Position numbers and translations under genes: made by a program
Shown: piece by piece, positions 8,446 through 16,014 of the stretch
How the letters are laid out: each line of letters opens with the position of its first letter
Numbering within the stretch: the stretch's first letter is position 1
Notes under the pieces: model-generated
The model's input: only the letters and a program-made list of their open reading frames with translations
What the model was told of the DNA's origin: nothing
Databases searched by the model: none
Assembly: GCA_934503195.1 (NCBI GenBank)
Contig: CAKSVM010000056.1
Coordinates: 1 to 19,502, forward strand
From: an uncultured Eubacteriales bacterium
Lineage (GTDB): Bacteria; Bacillota; Clostridia; Oscillospirales; CAG-272
Direction: 5' to 3'
Length of the DNA stretch: 19,502 bases

Positions 8446-10608
8446 TTGATAATGAAGATAACATTCGATCCCGAGAGAAAGCTCTTCCGGATAGTCACAC
8501 CGGAAATGGAGTACGGATTCACGGTGAATAACTTCGGTGAGCTTGTGAATCTCCACTGGGGCGCGCCGATGAAGTCGGACGCCGATTACGCGCTGCTTTT
8601 CGAGGACGGTTCGCACGGAACGATCAAACCGCACGGATATAATCCGGGCGAATACAGATTCTGCTCGCCCTTTGACTACGCCGCTCCGGCGGTCAGAGCG
8701 AGATTTGCCGACGGAACCGAGTCGATGAGACTTGTTTACCGCTCGCACGAGATATTTAGCGATCGGCTCGAAATATCGCTTGAGGACGAGTTTTATCCGC
8801 TGGAAGTGAAGCTGATCTACGGAACCTTTGGCGATCTGCCGCTCATCTGGCGCAGAGCCGTACTAACAAACGGATATGAAAACGACAATCTGCTTCTCCG
8901 CACCGCGATGAGCGCGACGCTCCAGCTTCCCTGCGGCGAGGATTTCAGACTGACTCATTTCGCAGGAGAATGGGGCGCAGAATATCAGCGTCAGTCAACT
9001 CCGCTCACGCAGTCGCGCGTCGTCCTTGAGACCTCATATCTGACCGACGCGGCGTCGCATATCGTGCCGTTCTTCGCGCTCGATCACGGTCAGGCGACCG
9101 AAACCGAGGGCGAAATCTACTTCGGCGCACTCAGGTACAGCGGCGATTTCAGGATAATCGTAGAGACTCACAGAACCCAGACAATGAACCGCACGAGCGT
9201 CACGCTCGGAGTCAATGATTACACGTCCGAAATAAAGCTCGCGCCGGGTGAGAGCTTCACGACTCCGGATGTCATCGCCGGATACGCGGTCGGCGGATTC
9301 GGGCGGATGAGCGAGATACTCTACGACTGGCAGTTCGACTACGCGCTTCCGCGCGGGGAAAAGACCGACAAGGCGCACGCCACGCGCCCGGTCATCTACA
9401 ACACATGGTGTCCGTTCACCTTCAATATAGATGAAAAGAAGCTGATTGACCTCATCCCGAAGGCAAAATACATCGGCGCGGAGCTTTACGTTGTCGACGA
9501 CGCCTGGATGAAGGGACGTTCGGACGCCACGCGCGGACTCGGCGACTGGTTCATGGACGAGGAAAGATTCCCGCACGGACTCGGATATGTTTCGGACAAG
9601 GTGCATGAGGCGGGAATGAAGTTCGGTCTCTGGGTCGAGCCCGAGATGGTAAATCCCGCGTCGGATCTCTTCCGCGAGCATCCGGACTGGGTTCTGAACG
9701 ACGCGACAAGAGGCGAACAGCATCTTCCGCGATATCAGTATGTCCTGGATATGTCGCGCGACGACATAACCGACTGGGCGATTGACTGGCTTGATAAGCT
9801 TGTGATCGAAGCGAAGCTCGATTATCTCAAATGGGACATGAACCGCGAAGGCTCAGACATGGGTCAGTATGCGTTCGAGCGCGGCGTCCCGGTGAAATAC
9901 ATGAAGAATATCGAGCGGATCTGGAAGCATCTTAACGAGAGATTCCCTGACCTGCTGTTTGAGAACTGCGCTTCAGGCGGCGGACGCGCCGATTACGGAA
10001 TGCTTGCCTACACCGACCGCGTGAACCGCTCGGACAACTCGGATCCGGTCGACGTTATGCTGCTCCACGAGGGATTCTCGACGCTATTCGTACCGAAGCT
10101 CTCGGGCGGCGCGGGAAACGTCGCAATCTCGCCGCATCGGCTCAACGGACGCACGATCCCGCTGAAATTCAGAACCGACCTCGGAATGACCGGGTCGATG
10201 AGCGTCGGCGTGAATCTTCTGACCGCACCCGACGAGGAGCTCGACGCGCTGAGAGACGCCGTCGCGCGCTTCAAGAAACTCCGCCCCGCGCTTCAGGACG
10301 CATATGTCTACCGGATAGCCTCCGCGCGCGAGCATCCGTATACGATGCTGCAATACGTGAAGCGCGACAAGAGTCAGTTCACCTTCTTCGCGTTCGGCCA
10401 CGGAATGCGTCAGTGGGACAAATATATGCCGAGATTCAAGATGCGCGGACTTGACCCAGACGCGATCTATGTCAGTGATTCGGATCAGCGCGTAAGCGGC
10501 GCGGCACTGATGCACAGCGGTATCAGCGTAACAAAATACGGCTATTACAAGAGCCTCATGAGCGCGGATTATTCTAGCCTTGTCGAGACTTGGAGACGCG
10601 AGGGGTGA
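8446..10608 (+). CDS. GH36 alpha-galactosidase
   Basis: A full-length (720 residues) GH36 enzyme that should release terminal alpha-1,6-galactose from melibiose, raffinose-type sugars or galactomannan oligosaccharides. It has an N-terminal beta-supersandwich (about 1-310), a TIM barrel (about 315-640) and a C-terminal beta domain. Key motifs are YVVDDAWM (348-355), GLWVEPEMVNP (394-404), YLKWDMNR (460-467) with nucleophile Asp464, CASGGGR (508-514) and NRSDNSDP (527-534) with acid/base Asp530. There is no signal peptide, so it is cytoplasmic. The start is unclear: AAGGAG (8433-8438) is 7 bp from a TTG at 8446 and 13 bp from an ATG at 8452, and spacing favours the TTG. It is the first gene after its own promoter, with the disrupted AraC gene 88 bp downstream. 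Confidence 0.95.
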   Translation: MIMKITFDPERKLFRIVTPEMEYGFTVNNFGELVNLHWGAPMKSDADYALLFEDGSHGTIKPHGYNPGEYRFCSPFDYAAPAVRARFADGTESMRLVYRSHEIFSDRLEISLEDEFYPLEVKLIYGTFGDLPLIWRRAVLTNGYENDNLLLRTAMSATLQLPCGEDFRLTHFAGEWGAEYQRQSTPLTQSRVVLETSYLTDAASHIVPFFALDHGQATETEGEIYFGALRYSGDFRIIVETHRTQTMNRTSVTLGVNDYTSEIKLAPGESFTTPDVIAGYAVGGFGRMSEILYDWQFDYALPRGEKTDKAHATRPVIYNTWCPFTFNIDEKKLIDLIPKAKYIGAELYVVDDAWMKGRSDATRGLGDWFMDEERFPHGLGYVSDKVHEAGMKFGLWVEPEMVNPASDLFREHPDWVLNDATRGEQHLPRYQYVLDMSRDDITDWAIDWLDKLVIEAKLDYLKWDMNREGSDMGQYAFERGVPVKYMKNIERIWKHLNERFPDLLFENCASGGGRADYGMLAYTDRVNRSDNSDPVDVMLLHEGFSTLFVPKLSGGAGNVAISPHRLNGRTIPLKFRTDLGMTGSMSVGVNLLTAPDEELDALRDAVARFKKLRPALQDAYVYRIASAREHPYTMLQYVKRDKSQFTFFAFGHGMRQWDKYMPRFKMRGLDPDAIYVSDSDQRVSGAALMHSGISVTKYGYYKSLMSADYSSLVETWRREG

Positions 10609-10696
10609 GGTGAAGACCAGCCCCGGCTTGTGTAACCCGGCTGCGCGGCTCCGGCTGTTTTTCCGTTGTTCACGTTCGCGATGTGGAGAAAATATT

Positions 10697-11627
10697 ATGA
10701 TACGATATGATTTATCCGATAATTTTTTTGACGTCAGGCCGATAACCACCGATCAAAGAACAGTCTTCAATGTGCCATTACACTGTCATTCTTATTATGA
10801 GGCTGAGATTATCCTTGACGGTTCGGCACTTCATCTGCTTAACGGTGATTCATATCAGGTTGAGCGCGGAGACCTATACTTTTGTTCCCCTGATGACTTC
10901 CACAGACTGATAGTTGATGAGAATCGCGGTGTAACCCTGCGAAGCTTCAAATTCGATCAGAACGCGATAACCCCGAAAATTCTGGAAGCGATAAGACAGG
11001 TCAGATTTCCCATCGTCGCTCATATTGGCGAAGAGCGGATCTCAGAGCTTGAAACTCTTTTTCTGAAGCTTGAAAAGGAATTATCAAGAGAAGCTCAAAA
11101 ATGTCAGAAACAGATAGTCATGGTTCTCGCCGAACTCATCAGTCTTGAAATAATACGACTGTGCGAATCATCGCCGAAAACAGTCAGGATTGATTCGGTT
11201 AAAAACGGAAATATCGCCACTATTTTCCGCGGTATCGAATATATAAACGAACACATCAGCGAGTCCTTCTCAAGAGATGACGTCGCAGGCTATGTTCAGT
11301 ATACACCGGGTTATTTCAGCCATATGTTTTCAGAGATCACCGGAAAAAGCTTTTCCGAATATGTAATGGAACGAAGAATCACCCTAGCGAAATCCCTGCT
11401 TGTCAATACGGATTATCCGATACTAAGGAAACGCTGATTTAAGGTTGTTTTCACGACGAAAAAGCCCATAAATCCAAGCCTTTTTCGCGTGAAAACTCCA
11501 TTTATTCAGCTTATCCCTAAAAATAAGCGAATTGTCAGGTTTCTCCTCTCAGTCGCTGTTCCACAGAAAATTCCGTGAAATTACGGGAACGACACCGCAA
11601 AGCTACAGAAAGGATCACAACGCATAA
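10697..11627 (+). pseudogene. Second AraC-family regulator, split by a MITE
   Basis: The start is ATG 10697, with GGAG at 10685-10688. The first 243 residues are a cupin-type sensor (VPLHCHSYYEAEIILDG at 27-43, VERGDLYFCSPDDFH at 55-69) and the first helix-turn-helix (SRDDVAGYVQYTPGYFSHMF, 192-211). Reading then runs into the inserted element and stops at TGA 11435-11437, giving a C-terminal ILRKR. Removing the element and one TA copy restores an in-frame ending: DYPIL joins KISELSGFSSQSLFHRKF, and the frame continues through TGTTPQSYR to TAA 11625-11627, for 278 residues in all. That ending is the canonical second helix-turn-helix and AraC signature. The intact ancestor was therefore a complete regulator, and the present product lacks half of its DNA-binding domain. 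It may once have controlled the alpha-galactosidase or the 11754-14732 genes. Confidence 0.92.
11426..11517 (+). mobile_element. 92-bp MITE-like element, copy 1 (inside the AraC gene)
   Basis: The element begins AGGAAACGCTGA and ends TCAGCTTATCCC, flanked by TA (11424-11425 and 11518-11519). Its two halves are imperfectly complementary over about 40 bp each, with a small loop near 11468-11478, so it can fold into one long hairpin. It has no coding capacity. TA duplication is typical of IS630/Tc1-mariner transposition, so a transposase elsewhere probably moved it. A 3-bp CTA duplication fits equally well. Copy 2 is identical apart from two adjacent bases. Confidence 0.85.
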
Positions 11628-11674
11628 TAGTGCAATAGTAAAGCACAAAAAGACTGTTATCAGCCGCTTAAATC

Positions 11675-11683
11675 TGTTATAAT
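11675..11683 (+). promoter_or_regulatory. Extended -10 promoter of the CBM6/binding-protein genes
   Basis: TGTTATAAT (11675-11683) is an extended -10 (TGnTATAAT). No good -35 lies 17 bp upstream (TGTTAT at 11655-11660). CTGTTAT occurs at 11654-11660 and 11674-11680, which could be a binding repeat or chance. The start would be near 11690, about 65 nt before ATG 11754. Confidence 0.55.
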
Positions 11684-11753
11684 TGAGATGCTTAATCGAT
11701 CGAGCGAAAATACGCTATGGAATTTATGTATGTGCAAAAAACGGAGGATGGCT

Positions 11754-12386
11754 ATGAAAAAGTCTTTACGAATCTGCGTGGCAATCATGACCTTATTGGT
11801 TCTTGCCGTATCTGTGTGCGCCGCGAACAGCTCTGCGTTCGATAGAACCTATGTAAACGCGGACACGACTGTTCTGTACGACGATCCCGCGACCAAGGAT
11901 CTTGGCGGATGGGGAAAGGAAATCGCCTACTACGACAAGCTTGGCGTCGGACTCACCTCGAAAAACGATCATGTCATGTTTAAGTCGCTTGACTTCGGCG
12001 CGAATGGTGCCAACAAAATGATTATCAATTTCGGCTATGGCAACAATGACGGTACCAAAACGACACTCGCGGTCTACATTGACAGTGTGAAAAACGATCC
12101 TGTATGCACCTATGAAATCGGATTTACCGGCGGCTGGGGCGATACGGAGGATCAGTTCAAGGAGCAGGTCGCGGAAGTTGAAATCCCCGGCGGTGTTCAT
12201 GACGTCTATGTTCAGTTTACAAATGAAAAGTCCGGTTCGTTCAACTACATAAAGTTTGAGGAAGCTCCGGCAAAGGCTGTCAATACCGCTGCAAAGACGG
12301 CGGATCCGGCATCCGTCGCTGTACTTGGCGCGATAGCCGCGATCGCTGTAGGAACAGTTATCGGTAAAAAACAAAAATTGAGATAA
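11754..12386 (+). CDS. Secreted CBM6-like carbohydrate-binding protein with C-terminal membrane anchor
   Basis: A 210-residue surface protein. Residues 1-24 form a signal peptide (MKKSLR, a hydrophobic core, then VCAANS). Residues about 50-172 resemble a family 6 carbohydrate-binding module. They include the typical DHVMFKSLDFGANGANKM segment, TTLAVYIDS, IPGGVHDVYVQF and SFNYIKFEE. There is no catalytic domain. The end has KTADP, then a hydrophobic helix (VAVLGAIAAIAVGTVIG) and a basic tail KKQKLR. This is the three-part layout of a sortase signal, but without LPXTG. It may be anchored in the wall or simply in the membrane. The start is ATG 11754, six bases after GGAGG (11743-11747). The ATG at 11748 is too close to that site. 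It precedes a sugar-binding lipoprotein gene and may gather glycan at the cell surface. Confidence 0.78.
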   Translation: MKKSLRICVAIMTLLVLAVSVCAANSSAFDRTYVNADTTVLYDDPATKDLGGWGKEIAYYDKLGVGLTSKNDHVMFKSLDFGANGANKMIINFGYGNNDGTKTTLAVYIDSVKNDPVCTYEIGFTGGWGDTEDQFKEQVAEVEIPGGVHDVYVQFTNEKSGSFNYIKFEEAPAKAVNTAAKTADPASVAVLGAIAAIAVGTVIGKKQKLR

Positions 12387-12417
12387 ATCATCTTAAATCT
12401 TAAGGATACAAACTCAA

Positions 12418-12455
12418 AAAATTCGCGGGGTACGGTTCCGTATCCTGCGAATTTT
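12418..12455 (+). terminator. Long hairpin between the CBM6 and binding-protein genes
   Basis: An 18-bp stem (12418-12435 with 12438-12455) closes a 2-nt loop. It has A-rich and T-rich ends (AAAATTCGC and GCGAATTTT) and two G-U pairs. The T tract is short (TTTT, then AAG), so it could be a partial terminator or an mRNA-stabilising hairpin that sets different levels for the two genes. It lies 30 bp before the next start. Confidence 0.6.
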
Positions 12456-12484
12456 AAGAAGCACAGAAATGAGGTATATTTCAA

Positions 12485-13963
12485 ATGATATATCGCAAAA
12501 ACACAGTAGTTCGTTCACTGGCCGGAGTTTTATCGGTTCTCCTCGCGATGGGTTCGGTGCTTACTTCCTGCGGCGGGCATGGTGAAACAAATCGCCAGTC
12601 CGAATCTACCGATAAATCCCAGACAAGCGATCAGACGGCAGAGTCTCAGTATGAATATCCTGAGCTTGATATGAACGGAGAGACTTTCACCATACTGAAC
12701 GCGGCGCAGCCATATCAGTTCTATTCGGCCCTTGATATGAGTGAGATCAGCGGAGACACGCTTGACGATTCGATCTACGAGCGGAATCGTAAGCTTGAGG
12801 ATATGTTCAGATTCAAGCTGGAGGTCAACGAGGAATATGAAATGGAAAACGCCGCGGCCTCTTTACAGACCGCGGTTCTCGCGGGAGACGACCTTTACGA
12901 TGTAGCGTTTATCCGCGACTACTATATGGCTTCCGCGCTGACAGAAGGGTATGTGCAGAATCTCGACGATATCCCGGAACTCAGACTGGATGAGAAATGG
13001 TGGGATTCAGACGCGATAGAGAACGCGCGCGTCGGTAAGAAGCACAAGGCACGCTTCGCGATGTCTGATATTTCACTTGTCGATTTTGAGGGAACAGTCG
13101 TCACGTTTTTCAATGAAGACATGATGAGTAAGCTCGGTCTTGAAGCACCTTATCAGCTTGTTCGTGAGGGTAAATGGGTATTCGACGAGCTGCTCAGATA
13201 TATGAAAGCCGGGGCTGATCTGAACGGCGACGAAAGCTTCGATTTCAACGAAAGCGGTAATTCAGTCTATGGAATGGCAGGATGGCAGCACGCTTATAAC
13301 GCGCTGATCACAAGTGCCGGAGTTCAGTATGTCACGAAGAACTCTGACGGCGATCTCATGTTCGGAATCGACAATGAAAAATTCTACAATATGGCGATCA
13401 AACTGAGTCAGGCCTTCGCTGAGGACGGCGTGTATATATACGCCAACAAAACCGGGATCACTCATTACGAGACGCTGTTCAAGCAGAACCGATCATTCTT
13501 TATGATCGCGCAGCTGAAAGCCGCGAACAAATACCGCGATATGGAAGCCAACTATGGAATAGTTCCGATACCCAAATCCGACGAGTCTCAAACGAACTAC
13601 CGCAATCTCCGCACTTTCACGTATGTGATGAGCGTACCTGTCACCAACACAGAGCCGTCAAAAGCCGGATGTATTATGGACGCAATGGCGTATATCACCT
13701 ACAAGGATATTATGCCGTACTTCTACAGCGGGCGGGTTTCTCAGAAATCCCTGCGGAACGATGATTCTATCGAAATGCTGGAAATCATTCGTGACAGCCG
13801 TTATCTCGACCTCGGAACAGCGTACGGATCGTTTACCGATGTCAGCAACAGCATCGCGGATGTGATCAATCAGAAATCAACAGATTTTGTGTCATTGGTC
13901 GCGAAAATAAAACCCGGAATAGAAGAACACCTGCGAAAGATAATGGAGGCAGTCAATGGATAA
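12485..13963 (+). CDS. Second extracellular sugar-binding lipoprotein
   Basis: A 492-residue paralogue of the 5796-7292 protein. It has a signal peptide with lipobox LTSC (Cys29), then a Ser/Thr/Gln/Asp-rich linker to about residue 57. It shares landmarks with the first protein: DDSIYERNRKLEDMFRFKL at 94-112, LVREGKWVFDE at 225-235, and DLNGDESFDFNESG from 245, an EF-hand-like loop missing the usual glycine. GAGG (12471-12474) precedes the ATG by 10 bases. The next gene overlaps its 3' end by 8 bp, so the two are translationally linked. It probably binds an oligosaccharide captured at the surface. No permease genes follow, so it must borrow transport parts from elsewhere or act in sensing. 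The function is solid at the family level and the ligand is unknown. Confidence 0.87.
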   Translation: MIYRKNTVVRSLAGVLSVLLAMGSVLTSCGGHGETNRQSESTDKSQTSDQTAESQYEYPELDMNGETFTILNAAQPYQFYSALDMSEISGDTLDDSIYERNRKLEDMFRFKLEVNEEYEMENAAASLQTAVLAGDDLYDVAFIRDYYMASALTEGYVQNLDDIPELRLDEKWWDSDAIENARVGKKHKARFAMSDISLVDFEGTVVTFFNEDMMSKLGLEAPYQLVREGKWVFDELLRYMKAGADLNGDESFDFNESGNSVYGMAGWQHAYNALITSAGVQYVTKNSDGDLMFGIDNEKFYNMAIKLSQAFAEDGVYIYANKTGITHYETLFKQNRSFFMIAQLKAANKYRDMEANYGIVPIPKSDESQTNYRNLRTFTYVMSVPVTNTEPSKAGCIMDAMAYITYKDIMPYFYSGRVSQKSLRNDDSIEMLEIIRDSRYLDLGTAYGSFTDVSNSIADVINQKSTDFVSLVAKIKPGIEEHLRKIMEAVNG

Positions 13964-14732
13964 GTTTAGCATGGAATACGCGATACAAATGTACAGTGTG
14001 CGGGACGTTTCAAAGCTCGACCTTCGTGAAGCCCTGAAGATAGTGGCTCAAATAGGCTATAAGTACGTCGAATTCGCCGGATTCTTTAACCACACCGCAG
14101 CGGAAGTCAAGGGATGGCTTGATGAATCCGGTCTGAAATGTTGCAGTACACATACAAAATTCGATCTTATAAAGCCGGAAAATATTGACGATACCATAGA
14201 ATATCATAAGACAATCGGATGCGGCACGATAATAATTCCCGGAGGTGTGCCGATCTCTTCACCGGACGAGCTTGACAAATCATGCCTCACTCTCAACAAC
14301 GCCGCGAAAAAGCTGTCAGAGAACGGAATGCGACTGGGATACCATAACCATTCTCCGGAATTTCTCCCATCTCCATTCGGTAAACTGGTAATTGAGGAAC
14401 TCATCGCCCGGACGGTCATTGATTTTGAAATCGATACATTCTGGGCGTTCAACGCGAATGTGGATCCGATCTCTTTCATGGACGCGCACAAGGACAGGAT
14501 ACATATCATCCATCTGAAAGACGGAATTCCCGTAGATCCGGACAACCGGAACTGGGGAAGCTGGAACAAGGGAGCAAAAGGCAAAGCTCTTGGAGAAGGC
14601 AAGGCACCGATCGGAAAAATCCGGAAATGGGCAATTCAGAACGGCGTCCGCGTGGTCGTCGAATCGGAAGGACTGGATCCGACCGGACCTGAAGAGATAT
14701 CCCGCAGTCTGAGTTATCTGAGGACATTGTAA
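13956..14732 (+). CDS. Sugar phosphate isomerase/epimerase-like TIM-barrel protein
   Basis: A 258-residue AP-endonuclease-2/xylose-isomerase-like TIM barrel. Members isomerise, epimerise or dehydrate sugars and inositols in the cytoplasm using a divalent metal. Visible features are AIQMYSVRD (9-17), EFAGFF (39-44), the likely metal and substrate residues in YHNHSPEF (129-136, His132), FEIDTFWA (157-164, Asp160), IIHLKDG (184-190, His186) and VVVESEG (233-239). GGAGG lies just before the ATG, inside the end of the preceding gene, with an 8-bp overlap. It is followed by a terminator. It may process the sugar taken up by the neighbouring binding protein, but the exact reaction cannot be read from sequence. 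Confidence 0.82.
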   Translation: MDKFSMEYAIQMYSVRDVSKLDLREALKIVAQIGYKYVEFAGFFNHTAAEVKGWLDESGLKCCSTHTKFDLIKPENIDDTIEYHKTIGCGTIIIPGGVPISSPDELDKSCLTLNNAAKKLSENGMRLGYHNHSPEFLPSPFGKLVIEELIARTVIDFEIDTFWAFNANVDPISFMDAHKDRIHIIHLKDGIPVDPDNRNWGSWNKGAKGKALGEGKAPIGKIRKWAIQNGVRVVVESEGLDPTGPEEISRSLSYLRTL

Positions 14733-14776
14733 AAAAAACGATTTGCCCTGGAAAATACGCGTTAACCCCAATAACC

Positions 14777-14808
14777 CGAAAAGCACGGTTTCAAAGCCGT
14801 GCTTTTCG
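14777..14808. terminator. Bidirectional rho-independent terminator
   Basis: A 12-bp perfect stem (CGAAAAGCACGG at 14777-14788, CCGTGCTTTTCG at 14797-14808) closes an 8-nt loop, with A4 on one side and T4 on the other. It sits between convergent genes ending at 14732 (plus) and 14821 (minus), so it can serve both. Confidence 0.8.
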
Positions 14809-14820
14809 CGTAAGATTATC

Positions 14821-15883
14821 TTATTCCCGCTCGAATTCCTTCGCGACATCCTCAAGCAGCTTGCGGATTGGCAGATGCTGCGGACATACCTTCTCGCATT
14901 TGCCGCAATTCACGCAGTCGGAAGCTTTTCGCCCCGGCGCGGTGAGGACTACGTTGTAGTAATAATCCGCGTTCCAGTCGTTGTAGAGACGCTTCGTGTT
15001 CATCCTGGCGAAGAGATCCGGGATCGAAATGTGTTTCGGGCATCCGTCAGTGCAGTAACGGCAGGATGTGCAGGGGATCAGGTGCTTGCCGCGGAATATG
15101 TTCCGCACCTTCTCGACCGTCCCAAGCTCTTTTTTCATTCAACGGCTTGAAATCCTTCATGAACGAAATATTGTCGCTCATCTGCTCCATGTCGCTCATA
15201 CCCGAGAGTACCATTATAATTCCAGGGAAGCCCGCCGCGAATCGCAGCGCGTAGCTTGCCGTGCTGCCGCCGTGAAGCTCATCGAGCACGGCCTTCGCGT
15301 CTTCGGGGAGATTAACGAGATTTCCGCCCTTGACCGGCTCCATTACGATAACCGGCTTGTTGTGCTTTACACAGACCTCATAGCACGCGCGGCTCTGAAC
15401 CGCGGGATCGTCGTAGTCAATGTAGTTGAACTGAATCTGCACAACCTCGATCTCCGGATAATCGGTCAGAATCCGCTCCAGCACCTCCGGACGGTCGTGG
15501 AACGAAATGCCGACATGGCGAACCTTTCCCTCGGCCTTCAGTTCAAAAACGGTTTCGTAGGCGCGGCGCTCCTTGAAATGAGGATAATTCCCCGCTCCCT
15601 GCGCGTGCATCAGATAGAAATCGAAATAATCGACGCCGCAGGCTTCAAACTGACTTTCTAAGAAGGGACGGATATCAGCCTCGGTCTTGAAGAAATTCGC
15701 CGTCAGCTTGTCGGTCAGTATGTAGCGGTCGCGCGGATAGCGGATGGTAAGACAGGCTTTCAGTGCTTTCTCGCTCTTGCCCTGCAAATATCCGTGCGCG
15801 GTGTCAAAATAGTTGAAGCCCGCGTCCAGAAAAGCGTCAACCATACAGTTCGTCTCGGTTATGTCAACTTCGCCGTCCTTCAT
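14821..15883 (-). pseudogene. Aldo-keto reductase with two [4Fe-4S] ferredoxin motifs, truncated and frameshifted
   Basis: The two frames (15883-15047 and 15138-14821) belong to one aldo-keto reductase/ferredoxin fusion. The catalytic tetrad is visible in the first part: Asp27 (FDTA), Tyr32 (HGY), Lys59 (TDKL) and His93 (LMHAQ). The second part carries CTSCRYCTDGCP and CVNCGKCEKVCP, both CxxCxxCxxxCP motifs for 4Fe-4S clusters. The frames meet after FKPLNE in a run of six A residues near 15134-15139. With five A residues the protein would read straight through as NEKELG, 353 residues in all. The N terminus is also short: the usual first strand and glycine-rich start (about 25 residues) are missing, because MKDGEVD begins just beside MITE copy 2 with a TAG directly upstream. 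No good ribosome site precedes the ATG. It is probably a dead gene, although the A6 break alone could be a sequencing error. Confidence 0.8.
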
Positions 15884-15886
15884 CTA

Positions 15887-15978
15887 AGGAAACGCTGATT
15901 TAAGGTTGTTTTCACGACGAAAAAGCCCATAAATCCAAGCCTTTTTCGCGTGAAAACCTCATTTATTCAGCTTATCCC
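15887..15978 (+). mobile_element. 92-bp MITE-like element, copy 2
   Basis: Same length and orientation as copy 1, with 90 of 92 bases identical (TC versus CT in the right arm). It is flanked by TA at 15885-15886 and 15979-15980. It lies between the LysR-like gene and the truncated aldo-keto reductase, just upstream of what remains of the latter. Closing the site does not restore a longer reductase frame, so the missing N terminus needs an additional deletion. Confidence 0.85.
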
Positions 15979-16014
15979 TAAGAAAAACTGATACGAAACG
16001 CGAAAAATCTGTGG

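Noticed and set aside
9034..9723. 229-codon open frame opposite the alpha-galactosidase gene
   Set aside because: It lies entirely within a well-supported GH36 gene on the other strand and has no recognisable motif or ribosome site. It is an effect of GC-rich codons.
10609..10665. Terminator after the alpha-galactosidase gene before the T5 run near 10659
   Set aside because: The GGCT/AGCC repeats give only a 5-bp stem with a large internal loop, so it is too weak to call.
10084..10749. 221-codon minus-strand frame across the end of the alpha-galactosidase gene
   Set aside because: It overlaps two supported plus-strand genes and shows no protein features.
11654..11680. CTGTTAT direct repeat, 20 bp apart, as an operator
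   Set aside because: It is only 7 bp long, A/T-rich and overlaps the -10. It could easily be chance, so it is noted with the promoter only.
11793..12374. 193-codon minus-strand frame opposite the CBM6-like gene
   Set aside because: It is the shadow of a gene with a clear signal peptide and module. It has no features of its own.
15130..15142. AAAAAAG in the aldo-keto reductase as a programmed -1 frameshift site
   Set aside because: The downstream frame needs +1, not -1, and five A residues would simply restore the frame. The gene is also truncated at its start, so decay or a sequencing error is more likely.
15068..15661. 197-codon plus-strand frame opposite the aldo-keto reductase
   Set aside because: The minus strand carries the catalytic tetrad and the iron-sulphur motifs. 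The plus frame is random-looking.
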